From Micrococcales bacterium (GTDB taxonomy: Bacteria > Actinomycetota > Actinomycetes > Actinomycetales > Cellulomonadaceae): 11,577 nucleotides of DNA. The translations under genes and the position numbers were made by a program. This document shows, in pieces, positions 5,316 through 11,577 of this stretch (the stretch's first letter is position 1; each line of letters starts with the position of its first letter). The notes beneath the pieces were generated by a model, which was not told the origin of the DNA, did not search any database, and saw only the letters and a list, made by a program, of their open reading frames with translations. The stretch covers positions 1 to 11,577 of the forward strand of contig WRCL01000026.1 of NCBI GenBank assembly GCA_009783975.1. The letters are read 5' to 3'.

Positions 5316-6740
5316 ATGGTACGAGGTTTTGCAGGCGAGTCCACACTGTCCGACGCTGACCTGGGCCTCGCGCTGGCCCCGGCCTTGACCCCACAGGGCC
5401 TGGTCCCTGTGCCGAGCTTCTTCCACGGGTTTGCGACCCGTCCCCAGGTGCTGGCCCGCGGCCTGGTCACCTTGGCCGACGTCACGGCCACCCGCTACTT
5501 CCGTCCCGTCCCGACGAACCTGCGCGACCCGGTGCTCACCGCACAAGGTGACCGGTTGCGCGCCGAGTGCTTCTCGGCGTGCAACGGCGTGTACGCGCGG
5601 CTGGACCTGCTCGGCGCTGGTTTCGACGGTGGCGAGATCACCTACGGGACCACGAATGTCGACATCGGCCTGTCCACGCGCCAGGCGTTGTCGAAAGTCG
5701 CCCGCGACCAGCTGTTGCACCTGGACGTCGGGCTGGAGGGGATGACCGTGTCGTCCATGGACGGCACCGCCAAGGAACGTCCGGTGCAGATGCCCGACCG
5801 GTGGGTGCGCGCCCTGGGCAACGCCGCCGAGATGCACCGGGGCCTGGGTGCCCGGGTGCACCTGGACGCTGCGGCGGCCCGGCAGTTCGTCGCGTCGTTG
5901 CCCGCGGTCACCTCCAAGTCCCGTTCGGGGTGGTTGACCGTGACCCGCACCGGTGCGCAGGTCAGTCCCCGCCCCGCCAAAGACGCGGTGCACATCGAGG
6001 GTCTGCACCGCCTCAGCGCAGCAAAACGCCTGCTCACCGACGTCAAAGGTGTGTGGGTGCACGGCTCGGCCGATGGTGAACCAGGCCCGGTGCTGGTCAC
6101 CTTCGAGCTGCCCGACGCCCGGCTCGTCCTCGGCCTGACCGCCGAGGCGTGGCGCGGCTACTCCGGCGAAGGCTCGCTGCTGCCTGCCCTGGCCGACCCC
6201 AACGTCGTCGACGACGCCGACATGGTCTCCATGGTCCTAGCGTTCGAACCGGTCATCGACGTCCCGCACCTCGTCGCCGCCACAGCCCTGCCCGAAGACC
6301 GGGTCCGCTCAGCCCTCGCCGTGCTCGCCGCCTCTGGCCGTGTCGGCTGGGACGCCCACGACGAGGCCTACTTCCACCGCGAGCTGCCCGACGACGCGAC
6401 CCGCGTCGACAAAGACAACCCCCGCCTCGTCGCCGCCCGCAAGCTCGCCGAAGCTGGCGCTGCCCGCCGCGGCAACGAAGACGGCGTGTGGATGGTCCGC
6501 TCCGGCGACGCCGACTACCGCGTCCGCCTCACCGCCGACCCCGCCGCAGCCGACCTCACCCGAGGCGCCACCTGCACCTGCACCTGGTACCTGCGCCACG
6601 GCGGCGACCGAGGCACCTGCAAACACGTCCTGGCAGTCCAGCTGGTGAGCAAGTCCAGCGGCACGGTCGACCTGTCGACCTCGGCGTTCGACGAGATCGT
6701 CGCAGACCTCGGCAGCCTGGAAGAAAAATCGCATGAATGA
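5316..6740 (+). CDS. SWIM zinc-finger protein
   Basis: This 474-aa cytoplasmic protein has a C-terminal SWIM zinc finger, C420-x-C422-x12-C435-x-H437 (CTCTWYLRHGGDRGTCKHVLA), a fold used to bind DNA or proteins. The N-terminal 300 residues have the mixed character of the bacterial SWIM family related to E. coli YehQ, with a conserved-looking early segment GLVPVPSFFHGFATRPQVLARGLVTLADV. Residues about 300-356 (VPHLVAATALPEDRVRSALAVLAASGRVGWD) look like a winged-helix segment. Length is normal and the gene is intact. ATG 5316 is chosen for its leaderless-type promoter; the frame is open further upstream, but that stretch is the overlapping hypothetical gene. Its stop overlaps the next gene by 8 nt. 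In related loci such genes often sit beside HEAT-repeat or MoxR/VWA genes; here the helical-repeat gene follows but no ATPase is visible. The cellular role is unproven. Confidence 0.88.
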   Translation: MVRGFAGESTLSDADLGLALAPALTPQGLVPVPSFFHGFATRPQVLARGLVTLADVTATRYFRPVPTNLRDPVLTAQGDRLRAECFSACNGVYARLDLLGAGFDGGEITYGTTNVDIGLSTRQALSKVARDQLLHLDVGLEGMTVSSMDGTAKERPVQMPDRWVRALGNAAEMHRGLGARVHLDAAAARQFVASLPAVTSKSRSGWLTVTRTGAQVSPRPAKDAVHIEGLHRLSAAKRLLTDVKGVWVHGSADGEPGPVLVTFELPDARLVLGLTAEAWRGYSGEGSLLPALADPNVVDDADMVSMVLAFEPVIDVPHLVAATALPEDRVRSALAVLAASGRVGWDAHDEAYFHRELPDDATRVDKDNPRLVAARKLAEAGAARRGNEDGVWMVRSGDADYRVRLTADPAAADLTRGATCTCTWYLRHGGDRGTCKHVLAVQLVSKSSGTVDLSTSAFDEIVADLGSLEEKSHE

Positions 6741-7185
6741 GCAGAAAGTCGAGCCTGTCCTGTCGCTGGACGACCCCCGGCTTGGTTCTGTCGATGTGGA
6801 CAGCTGGTGTGTGGACATTCACAACTTAACGACGCCCCTCGGGCCACTTTTTGTCTCGTTTATACAATGTGGAGACCGGGCCGAAGTAGAAGCCCACCTG
6901 CCGGTGCTGAACAGCATCCTTGAGCGTCTCCCAGCTCTGTGGCCCGAGGCCGTTCGCTTCCTCTGGGAGGCGAGAGCCAGGGAGCCTCGCACCGAGGAGA
7001 CAAAGCAGCGATTCCTTGCTGCCTGGACGGTCATGGGCGTCGGCATTTTTTCCGACGGCAGTTTCGCCATTCATCTCTGTGACGAGCGCGAAGAATTCAA
7101 GGAATGGTTCTTTGACCACGGGTACTGGCCTGCAGTCCAGTTCAGCGCTGATGGGACGGCCGAGGACTGGACGATCGAGGGTTGA
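6733..7185 (+). CDS. Small hypothetical protein inserted between SWIM and helical-repeat genes
   Basis: This 150-aa acidic protein has no signal peptide or membrane segment and I cannot name its family. It is rich in Trp, Phe and acidic residues and ends AVQFSADGTAEDWTIEG; the overall look, with alternating helices and strands such as GVGIFSDGSFAIHLCDEREEFKEWFFDHGY, recalls small immunity-like or DUF proteins of polymorphic loci, but that is inference. ATG 6733 lies inside the end of the SWIM gene (8-nt overlap) with GGAAGA at 6719-6724 as a plausible ribosome-binding site. Base use is clearly less GC-rich than in the flanking genes: it has a TTA leucine codon (residue 32, 6826-6828) and an ATA isoleucine codon (residue 44), both rare in such genomes. 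This suggests later acquisition. A 61-nt gap with an 8-bp inverted repeat (7180-7187/7220-7227) separates it from the next gene. Confidence 0.82.
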   Translation: MNEQKVEPVLSLDDPRLGSVDVDSWCVDIHNLTTPLGPLFVSFIQCGDRAEVEAHLPVLNSILERLPALWPEAVRFLWEARAREPRTEETKQRFLAAWTVMGVGIFSDGSFAIHLCDEREEFKEWFFDHGYWPAVQFSADGTAEDWTIEG

Positions 7186-7234
7186 GTCCGACATGACGCG
7201 GTCGTGACCCAAGTACCCCACTCAACCACGAACC

Positions 7235-7242
7235 GGAAGGAG
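7235..7242 (+). promoter_or_regulatory. Shine-Dalgarno GGAAGGAG fixing the GTG start at 7247
   Basis: GGAAGGAG lies 4 nt before GTG 7247. The MAKNP start it defines is repeated in the two downstream decayed copies, each behind AGAAGGAG, which confirms the GTG start independently. Confidence 0.85.
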
Positions 7243-7246
7243 TCAC

Positions 7247-9694
7247 GTGGCCAAGAATCCCCGCCTCGACGAGGCTGTGAACGTTTTCAAAGAGCTGGGC
7301 TGGGCCAACGCCGCCTACGCCGACGCACCCACGTTGTCGTTGGGTACTGCGCAGCAGCGTGAGGTCGCGCTGGCTGGTCTGCGCACTGGGCCGTGGTTCG
7401 ACACGGGGGAGTGGCAGAATCTCATCGGGGTGGACCCGGTGCTGCTCGGGTTGTTCGCCGTGCGTGTCGGGGTCGATGCGCGCCGGGCAGCGAGTGTGCT
7501 GCTCACCGCCAACCCCCCGGTCTGGACGCACGTGCACCCCAGTGAGGACCCCGACGACGCCTTGGTGGTCGTGGCCGCTGAGCGTGGCCCGGCGTTCGTC
7601 GCCGAGCTGGTCGCACAGATGGCCCGCTCGGTGACCCTGGACGAGGGTGGGCGGAACGGCCGGGCGGTGGTGTGCATGGTCGTCGAGCACGACCTGCCAG
7701 TGCCAGAACAGCCGGCCTACCTGCGGGTGTGGGCCCAGTGCTGGGACGGGCTGACATGGTCGGTCCCCGCGACGCGCCGGGTTCCGGCCCGGACCGCAGG
7801 TGCCGGCCTGGACTCTCGAGCGCCGGCGTCCGCGCTGGAGGCCCGGTTCGCTGGCCATGTGCGTGTCGCAGTGGCGCTGGGCATGGCAGGCGCTGGGGTC
7901 GGCGGCCTGGCTCCGGTGCTGTCAGCAGGGGTGGCTCGGGGTTGGCTGGACAGGGACGAGGCGGTCGACCTCGTGCTGGCTGCGCTGGACGCAGCGACCC
8001 GGGCCCCCGACCACAAGGCGTGGTTGGCGGTGTGGCTCGACGACCTCGCCGTGACCGACGCCGAGGTCCTCGCACAGGTCGACGTCCTGGTCCCGGTGCT
8101 CGCCGCCGTCGGTGCCCCCGCCGTGGAACGGCTGGCCCCCACGCTCATCACCGGGGTGAGCGACGACCTGCTGCCCGAGGTGGTCACCGCCGCCCTCGCA
8201 GCGACGACAAAGAAAGCTCTTCGGGTGGTGCTCGCCGCCTTGGCGGCCCGGCCCCGGCCGTGTGCTGGCACGGTCGAGGTGATCGCACCGCTGGTCACCG
8301 CGGTGCAGGACGCCACGCTGGCCACGGCCGTCGCTGCTGTGGTCCAGGCGTGGGGCCTGGCTGCCGAGCCCGGGCCGGCACCGCCCACGTCGGGTATGTG
8401 GCGCCCGGTTCCGCCGGTCTGGCAGGTGCCAAGGTTTGACCCTGGCCCGCAGACTCCCGCCGAGCTGGCCGTGCTCGGCGCGGAGCTGGTTCGTCGTCAG
8501 CACCGGCCCGGAACGTTGCTCCCGGTCGATATCGCCGTCGAACGGTTCCTGGTCCTCGCCAACGCGGTGACCAGGAGCGACCGTGCCGCCGCTGAGGAGG
8601 CGCTGCTCGCGGCGGGCTGTCCGGGGTTCGACGCGACGGCCGAAGGGCTGAGCGAGCACACCAGCTTTGTTCCGGACCTGCTTTCGGCTCGTGAGGATGC
8701 GGTGCGCTCACGGCTGGGCCAGCTGCCGTGCCTGCTGTCCGAACCGTCGTGGGTTGACCTACGCATCAACCCGGCCGACCTGGTCGCCCGGCTGCGTGCG
8801 TACGAGCAGGCCGGGACCGCAGCGAGCGAGGCCGACCTGTTCTTGGCCTTGACCAGGCTGGACACCACGATGGCCGACGAGGCGGTTCGCGCTGAGCTTG
8901 CCGATCTGCCCATCCCGGTGGTGCTGCTCGACGCATGCACCATGGACCTGACTGCCGGGCCTGCCGCCGCCGCCTACCTCGACGACCCGGTCACCGAGCT
9001 GGTGCTCGACACCGACCGTGACGGTCGTTGGCGGACCCAGCCGGGGCCAGGGCTGCCTCAGGCGCTGCGGACGTTCCCGCGGCGCCTCGCCAGGTTCCCC
9101 TGGTCAGGGATGAGCTCCGCGGCGGCGTTCCCCACCTGGACCGGTGACGCGCTGCTGGTCACGTACGTCATCCCCGAAGCGCAGCAGGGCCTGGTGTGGC
9201 GGCAGGTGGTGCGTCGGGCCACCCCGCTGCCGCCCGGCGGCGCGATGAACCTGCTGGTTGCGCACCAGGCCCTACCCCCCGAGGCGGTCCGTGACCAGGC
9301 GGTCGCCATCGCGGAGGCGTGGGACCGCGGGTTGCTACGTCCCGACGTAGCTGACCCTCGCTACCTGGGCTGGGCCACCCCTGCCAGCAAGGTGGCCACT
9401 GCCGCTCGTGCCCTCGCCGAGGTGGCGGCCGACGGCATGCTCGCCGTGGCCTGGCCGCTGCTGGACGACCTCGTCGCGGCGTGTACCGGTCCACGTCTGA
9501 CCACTGGCGTGGCGGAGGTCGTCCAGACCGTCGCGGACCTGCTACCCGAGGTTCAGCACGCTGTGACGACCGGCCTGGCTGACCCGTCAGTGCTCGACCT
9601 GCCTGGTGTCCGGGCCCTGGCTGCCTGTCCAGGTTCGTCGCAGGCCGTGAAGACCGCCCGTGCCGTCGTCGCCCAGCTGGCGAAGCCGTCGTGA
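7247..9694 (+). CDS. Large helical-repeat (DUF6493-like) protein, intact copy of a tandem array
   Basis: This 815-aa soluble protein is almost entirely alpha-helical, with repeated amphipathic helices rich in Ala, Val and Leu (for example DEAVDLVLAALDAATRAPDHKAWLAVWLDDLA). That suggests an armadillo/HEAT-like solenoid acting as a scaffold. From memory its layout resembles DUF6493-type proteins encoded next to SWIM zinc-finger genes in actinobacteria; the name is tentative. The N terminus MAKNPRLDEAVNVFKELGWANAAYAD is a distinct small module that recurs in both downstream remnants. A Pro-rich break near residues 375-400 (PGPAPPTSGMWRPVPPVWQVP) divides it into two halves. There are no membrane segments, catalytic motif or nucleotide-binding loop. 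It probably cooperates with the SWIM protein two genes upstream. It is the full-length member from which the 9707 and 10327 copies derive, or their better-preserved sister. Confidence 0.85.
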   Translation: MAKNPRLDEAVNVFKELGWANAAYADAPTLSLGTAQQREVALAGLRTGPWFDTGEWQNLIGVDPVLLGLFAVRVGVDARRAASVLLTANPPVWTHVHPSEDPDDALVVVAAERGPAFVAELVAQMARSVTLDEGGRNGRAVVCMVVEHDLPVPEQPAYLRVWAQCWDGLTWSVPATRRVPARTAGAGLDSRAPASALEARFAGHVRVAVALGMAGAGVGGLAPVLSAGVARGWLDRDEAVDLVLAALDAATRAPDHKAWLAVWLDDLAVTDAEVLAQVDVLVPVLAAVGAPAVERLAPTLITGVSDDLLPEVVTAALAATTKKALRVVLAALAARPRPCAGTVEVIAPLVTAVQDATLATAVAAVVQAWGLAAEPGPAPPTSGMWRPVPPVWQVPRFDPGPQTPAELAVLGAELVRRQHRPGTLLPVDIAVERFLVLANAVTRSDRAAAEEALLAAGCPGFDATAEGLSEHTSFVPDLLSAREDAVRSRLGQLPCLLSEPSWVDLRINPADLVARLRAYEQAGTAASEADLFLALTRLDTTMADEAVRAELADLPIPVVLLDACTMDLTAGPAAAAYLDDPVTELVLDTDRDGRWRTQPGPGLPQALRTFPRRLARFPWSGMSSAAAFPTWTGDALLVTYVIPEAQQGLVWRQVVRRATPLPPGGAMNLLVAHQALPPEAVRDQAVAIAEAWDRGLLRPDVADPRYLGWATPASKVATAARALAEVAADGMLAVAWPLLDDLVAACTGPRLTTGVAEVVQTVADLLPEVQHAVTTGLADPSVLDLPGVRALAACPGSSQAVKTARAVVAQLAKPS

Positions 9695-9706
9695 GAAGGA
9701 GCCCTC

Positions 9707-10314
9707 GTGGCCAAGAACCCCCTCCTTGACGACGCCATTGCCGTCTTCACCGAGCTGGGCTGGGCCGACGCGACCTACGCCGACGTCACCACGCTGCCGG
9801 TGGGCGATGCCGCCCAGCGCAAGGCTGCGTTGGCGGGCCTGCGGTCGGGGGACTGGGCAGAGGAGAAGCGGCCCTCGACGTGCCTGAGCCGTCAGGTGTG
9901 TAGGGCCTGTGGCAGCCGACCCGCCGGTGTGGACCCCACCGGCGTGCGACCACGGCGAGGAGACCCGAGGTCCTGACCGCGCTGGCCGTCGAGTTGACCC
10001 GACGTTCGAAGTGCGAGGTGATCGGGTCTGACGTCGTGGTCGAGCAGTTACCCGCTGTGGTGAACGCGGTGGCGCGCACGAGTTGGCGTCCCGTGCTTGT
10101 GGCGCGCCGTCTGGTCGTCTCCTGGCTGGTGCCGCCGAGGTCGTCGGCGTCGCCGACCTGCTGCCTGAGGTCCAGCACGCCGTGGGCACCGGCTTGGCAG
10201 ACCCGTCCGTCCTGGACCTGCCCGGTGTCCGCGCCCTTGCGGTGCGGGCCCGGTTCGTCCCAGGCGGTGAAGACTGCCCGTGCCGTTGTCGCCCAGCTGC
10301 CCGGCCGGTGGTGA
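9707..10314 (+). pseudogene. Decayed second copy of the helical-repeat gene (three fragments)
   Basis: This is a tandem copy of the 815-aa gene with most of the middle deleted. Fragment 1 (9707 to about 9870) encodes MAKNPLLDDAIAVFTELGW and onward, about two thirds identical to residues 1-50 of the intact protein, behind AGAAGGAG. Fragment 2 (about 9910-10077) matches residues 385-442 (LWQP...PPVW, then EVLTALAVELTRR and VVVEQLPAVVNAVA) but needs frame changes. Fragment 3 (10137-10314) matches residues 757-815: PEVQHAV-TGLADPSVLDLPGVRALA is nearly identical, then a 1-nt insertion shifts the frame before GSSQAVKTARAVVAQL. The reading from 9707 stops at 9976 as an 89-aa stub. The deletions remove about residues 55-384 and 443-756. 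The stub might still be translated, but no function is supported. Confidence 0.85.
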
Positions 10315-10326
10315 GAAGGAGCTGTC

Positions 10327-10629
10327 GTGGCCAAGACCCCCTCGACGAGGCTGTTGACATCTTCGTCGAGCTCGGCTGGGCCGATGCTGACCCGTTGGAC
10401 GCGGCCACGTTGCCACTGGGCACTCCGGCCCAGCGCCAGGGTGGCGCTGACGTCCGCCGACCTTGTGGGTGGCGCGGTGGCAGTCCCAGACCGCCCGTGG
10501 GCTGAAGCCGACGGGACGGCCACACGATGCTGCAGGTGGCGCGTCTTGTCGCGATCTCCCGGCTCCCTGTGCCCCAGCTGGTCGGCCTGCCGTGTGGGTG
10601 GTACGTGCGAGGATCGTCGCACCGATAGC
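10327..10629 (+). pseudogene. Decayed third copy of the helical-repeat gene (N-terminal stub)
   Basis: GTG 10327 sits behind AGAAGGAG and 12 nt after the previous copy's stop, exactly as in the preceding copy. GTGGCCAAGACCCC matches the start, then 4 nt are missing relative to the intact gene, and the homology continues in another frame: LDEAVDIFVELGWADADPLDAATLPLGTPAQRQ, matching residues 7-37 of the intact protein. Beyond about 10470 the match fades. A stretch at 10527-10627 reads MLQVARLVAISRLPVPQLVGLPCG before a stop and may be a remnant of the second half, but that is tentative. The gene cannot make a normal protein. The 3' part appears replaced by the nuclease remnant that follows. Confidence 0.78.
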
Positions 10630-10647
10630 GGGAAGGGGCTGGTCAGG

Positions 10648-11205
10648 GTGGAACACAGCACGCCAGAGCGGATGCCGGACGGGTACGCACAGTGGTTGCT
10701 CGAGGTGAAGGCCCGGGTGCAGGCTACCCAGGTCCGAGCGGTGCGGGCGGTCAACAGCGAGGTCATCATGCTGTACTGGTCGATAGGCCGTGACATCGTC
10801 GAGCGCCAGGGCGCCGCAGGCTGGGGAGCCAAGGTCATCCGCCGGATCGCCGCTGACCTCAGCTGTGAATTCCCAGGTCAGCGTGGCTGGTCGCCGACGA
10901 GCCTGAAGTACATGCGGGTGTTCGCCCAGGCGTGGCCAGAACTTGGCGCAATTGGTCCACAAGTTGTGGGCCAATTGCCGTGGGGCCACATCAGAGCACT
11001 GCTCGACCCAGCCTGTCGTGCGCCCAGTTGCACGGCCTCGGTGCGAAAAGCCTGCCGCAGAGGCCAACCCAGGAGCAGATCGCCGAACGGCTGGGAGTCA
11101 CCCAAGCCGCCGTCTCACAGATGGAACACCGGCCCGACATGCTGCTGTCCACCCTGCGCGACTACCTCGTCGCAGCCGGCGCCCAACGGCCCCGGCTCCT
11201 GGTGA
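10648..11205 (+). pseudogene. Truncated DUF1016 (YhcG-type PDDEXK nuclease) N-terminal domain, chimeric 3' end
   Basis: GTG 10648 (behind GGAAGGGG, 10631-10638) or ATG 10672 starts a typical DUF1016 N-terminal domain: YAQWLLEVKARVQ, AVRAVNSEVIMLYWSIGRDIVERQ, GWGAKVIRRIAADLSCEFPG, GWSPTSLKYMRVFAQAWPEL and QLPWGHIRALLD. In intact proteins this domain is followed by the linker helix region and a C-terminal PDDEXK nuclease domain. Here family likeness ends at about 11007, and the remaining frame to 11205 is an Arg/Pro-rich out-of-frame reading of an antitoxin gene. The nuclease domain is absent, so no nuclease activity is expected. The N-terminal domain alone could still be made. Such genes are common in restriction-modification and other defence islands, which suits the toxin-antitoxin remains beside it. 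Confidence 0.85.
10948..10978. repeat. 15-bp inverted repeat within the DUF1016 remnant
   Basis: GCAATTGGTCCACAA (10948-10962) and TTGTGGGCCAATTGC (10964-10978) are complementary apart from one G-T pair, around a single G. The one-base centre argues against an RNA hairpin and for a DNA palindrome. It encodes AIGPQVVGQLP, the part of DUF1016 just before PWGH, so it may simply be coincidence under coding constraint. Confidence 0.5.
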
Positions 11206-11240
11206 CCGTCCACGGCGCGGAAATCGACGTAGCGCTCTGA
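11028..11240 (+). pseudogene. 5'-truncated XRE-type antitoxin (C-terminal fragment)
   Basis: From about 11028 this frame encodes LHGLGAKSLPQRPTQEQIAERLGVTQAAVSQMEHRPDMLLSTLRDYLVAAGAQ and ends VHGAEIDVAL. The TQEQIAERLGVTQAAVSQMEHR segment is a Cro/C1-type helix-turn-helix, and the following DMLLSTLRDYLVAAG is typical of XRE antitoxins paired with RelE/HigB-like toxins, where it forms the post-HTH helix. The usual N-terminal 20-40 residues and a credible start codon are missing; upstream in frame is only DUF1016 sequence read out of phase. No toxin gene adjoins. The helix-turn-helix itself is complete, so a product might bind DNA if an unusual start were used. Confidence 0.75.
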
Positions 11241-11365
11241 CGTCGCCGTGGACCGGCTTTTGCCCGCCAGTTCGTCGAACGGGCTGCTCGGGTCCCCCGG
11301 GAGGTCGCCGCCCGGGAGTCTCGTCGCCTCCTGGTCTGGCTAACCTGGTCTGGTAGACTCGATAG
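11241..11365. other. Short intergenic region with direct repeats before the Phd antitoxin gene
   Basis: The 125 nt contain no gene. CCTGGTCTGG occurs at 11330-11339 and 11344-11353, 14 bp apart and directly adjoining the -10 box, so the pair is a candidate autoregulatory operator for the downstream antitoxin. CCCGGGAG also occurs twice (11297-11304 and 11312-11319). Confidence 0.5.
11354..11359 (+). promoter_or_regulatory. -10 element TAGACT of a likely leaderless promoter for the antitoxin gene
   Basis: TAGACT ends 6 nt before ATG 11366 and there is no Shine-Dalgarno sequence, the same geometry as at 2298-2310 and 5304-5316. It supports ATG 11366 over the in-frame ATG 11378 and overlaps the direct-repeat region, as expected for an autorepressed antitoxin promoter. 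Confidence 0.6.
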
Positions 11366-11577
11366 ATGACCGTGGTGATGAACGTCCAGGACGCCAAGGT
11401 GAATCTGTCACGACTGCTGGCCTCGGCCGAACGCGGTGACGAGGTGGTGATCGCGCGCAGGGGTGTGCCCGTGGCCCGGCTGGTACCGGTGGCCTCCGCG
11501 CGCCGTTTCGACCTGTTCCCGACCGAGCTGAGCGATGATGCCGCCAGCGCGTCGCTGGCCCCGCTGGACGACGCTGA
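11366..11577 (+). CDS. Phd/YefM-family antitoxin (3' end outside window)
   Basis: The first 70 codons encode a type II antitoxin that would neutralise a toxin by direct binding and repress its own operon. MTVVMNVQDAKVNLSRLLASAERGDEVVIARRGVPVARLVPV is the classic Phd/YefM DNA-binding and dimerisation domain: short strand, helix with NLSRLL, GDEVVIARRGxPVARLVP. After it comes an acidic, probably flexible tail (FDLFPTELSDDAASASLAPLDD) that would wrap the toxin. No frameshift is present up to the window edge. The partner toxin, usually a PIN (VapC), Doc or RelE type, should be encoded immediately downstream and is not visible. The start ATG 11366 fits a leaderless transcript. The gene appears healthy, in contrast to the broken genes just before it. 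Confidence 0.9.
   Translation, partial: MTVVMNVQDAKVNLSRLLASAERGDEVVIARRGVPVARLVPVASARRFDLFPTELSDDAASASLAPLDDA

Noticed and set aside
7180..7227. 8-bp inverted repeat GGTTGAGT/ACTCAACC as a terminator or attenuator
   Set aside because: The loop is 32 nt long and no T tract follows; the pairing is too weak to call a structure and is only mentioned with the neighbouring gene.
9994..10314. A separate 106-aa protein starting at ATG 9994
   Set aside because: Its sequence is a frame-switched mosaic of segments matching residues 385-442 and 795-815 of the intact helical-repeat protein, so it is part of the second decayed copy.
9695..10640. Insertion sequence as the cause of the broken genes
   Set aside because: All recognisable fragments in this stretch belong to the helical-repeat gene; no transposase segment or terminal inverted repeats were seen.

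Overview
The window is high-GC DNA with actinobacterial features: OmpR-type two-component genes, FHA and DUF4870 membrane proteins, GTG starts, strong third-position GC, and several genes whose -10-like box lies 6 nt before the start codon (leaderless style). An actinobacterium, perhaps of the Micrococcales, fits best; genus cannot be read from the sequence. All convincing genes are on the + strand. No rRNA, tRNA, CRISPR array or transposase was found.

Region 1 (1-2654) looks like ordinary chromosome. It holds the tail of an OmpR/PhoB response regulator, its translationally coupled histidine kinase, a small lipoprotein with a strong downstream terminator, and a DUF4870 membrane protein. The lipoprotein and DUF4870 genes are each preceded by the same unusual palindromic elements (GTTTCAG-SC-YGAAAC and ACATATGT), suggesting one shared regulator.

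Region 2 (2655-5182) contains a perfect 16-bp hairpin and then a 539-aa membrane protein. That protein has an N-terminal DUF5684-like membrane part, a linker of about 280 residues rich in Pro, Val, Gln and Ala, and a C-terminal FHA domain. A 194-aa protein of unknown function with a CxxC motif overlaps its stop codon.

Region 3 (5316-about 10640) is the accessory heart of the window. A SWIM zinc-finger protein with its own apparent leaderless promoter overlaps a small, AT-richer unknown gene. That is followed by an 815-aa helical-repeat protein resembling the DUF6493 type. Directly behind it, with the same 12-nt spacer and Shine-Dalgarno sequence, lie two decayed copies of the same gene: one reduced to three fragments with frameshifts, the other an N-terminal stub with a 4-nt deletion. 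This records at least two tandem duplications of the long gene.

Region 4 (10648-11577) looks like a defence or toxin-antitoxin graveyard. The DUF1016 N-terminal domain of a PDDEXK-type nuclease breaks off and runs into the C-terminal part of an XRE-type antitoxin in another frame. The start of an apparently intact Phd/YefM antitoxin follows, with its own promoter, and runs off the window.

The strongest observations are the tandem, decaying paralog array behind the SWIM gene, the shared palindromic elements in region 1, and the nuclease/antitoxin remnant junction.
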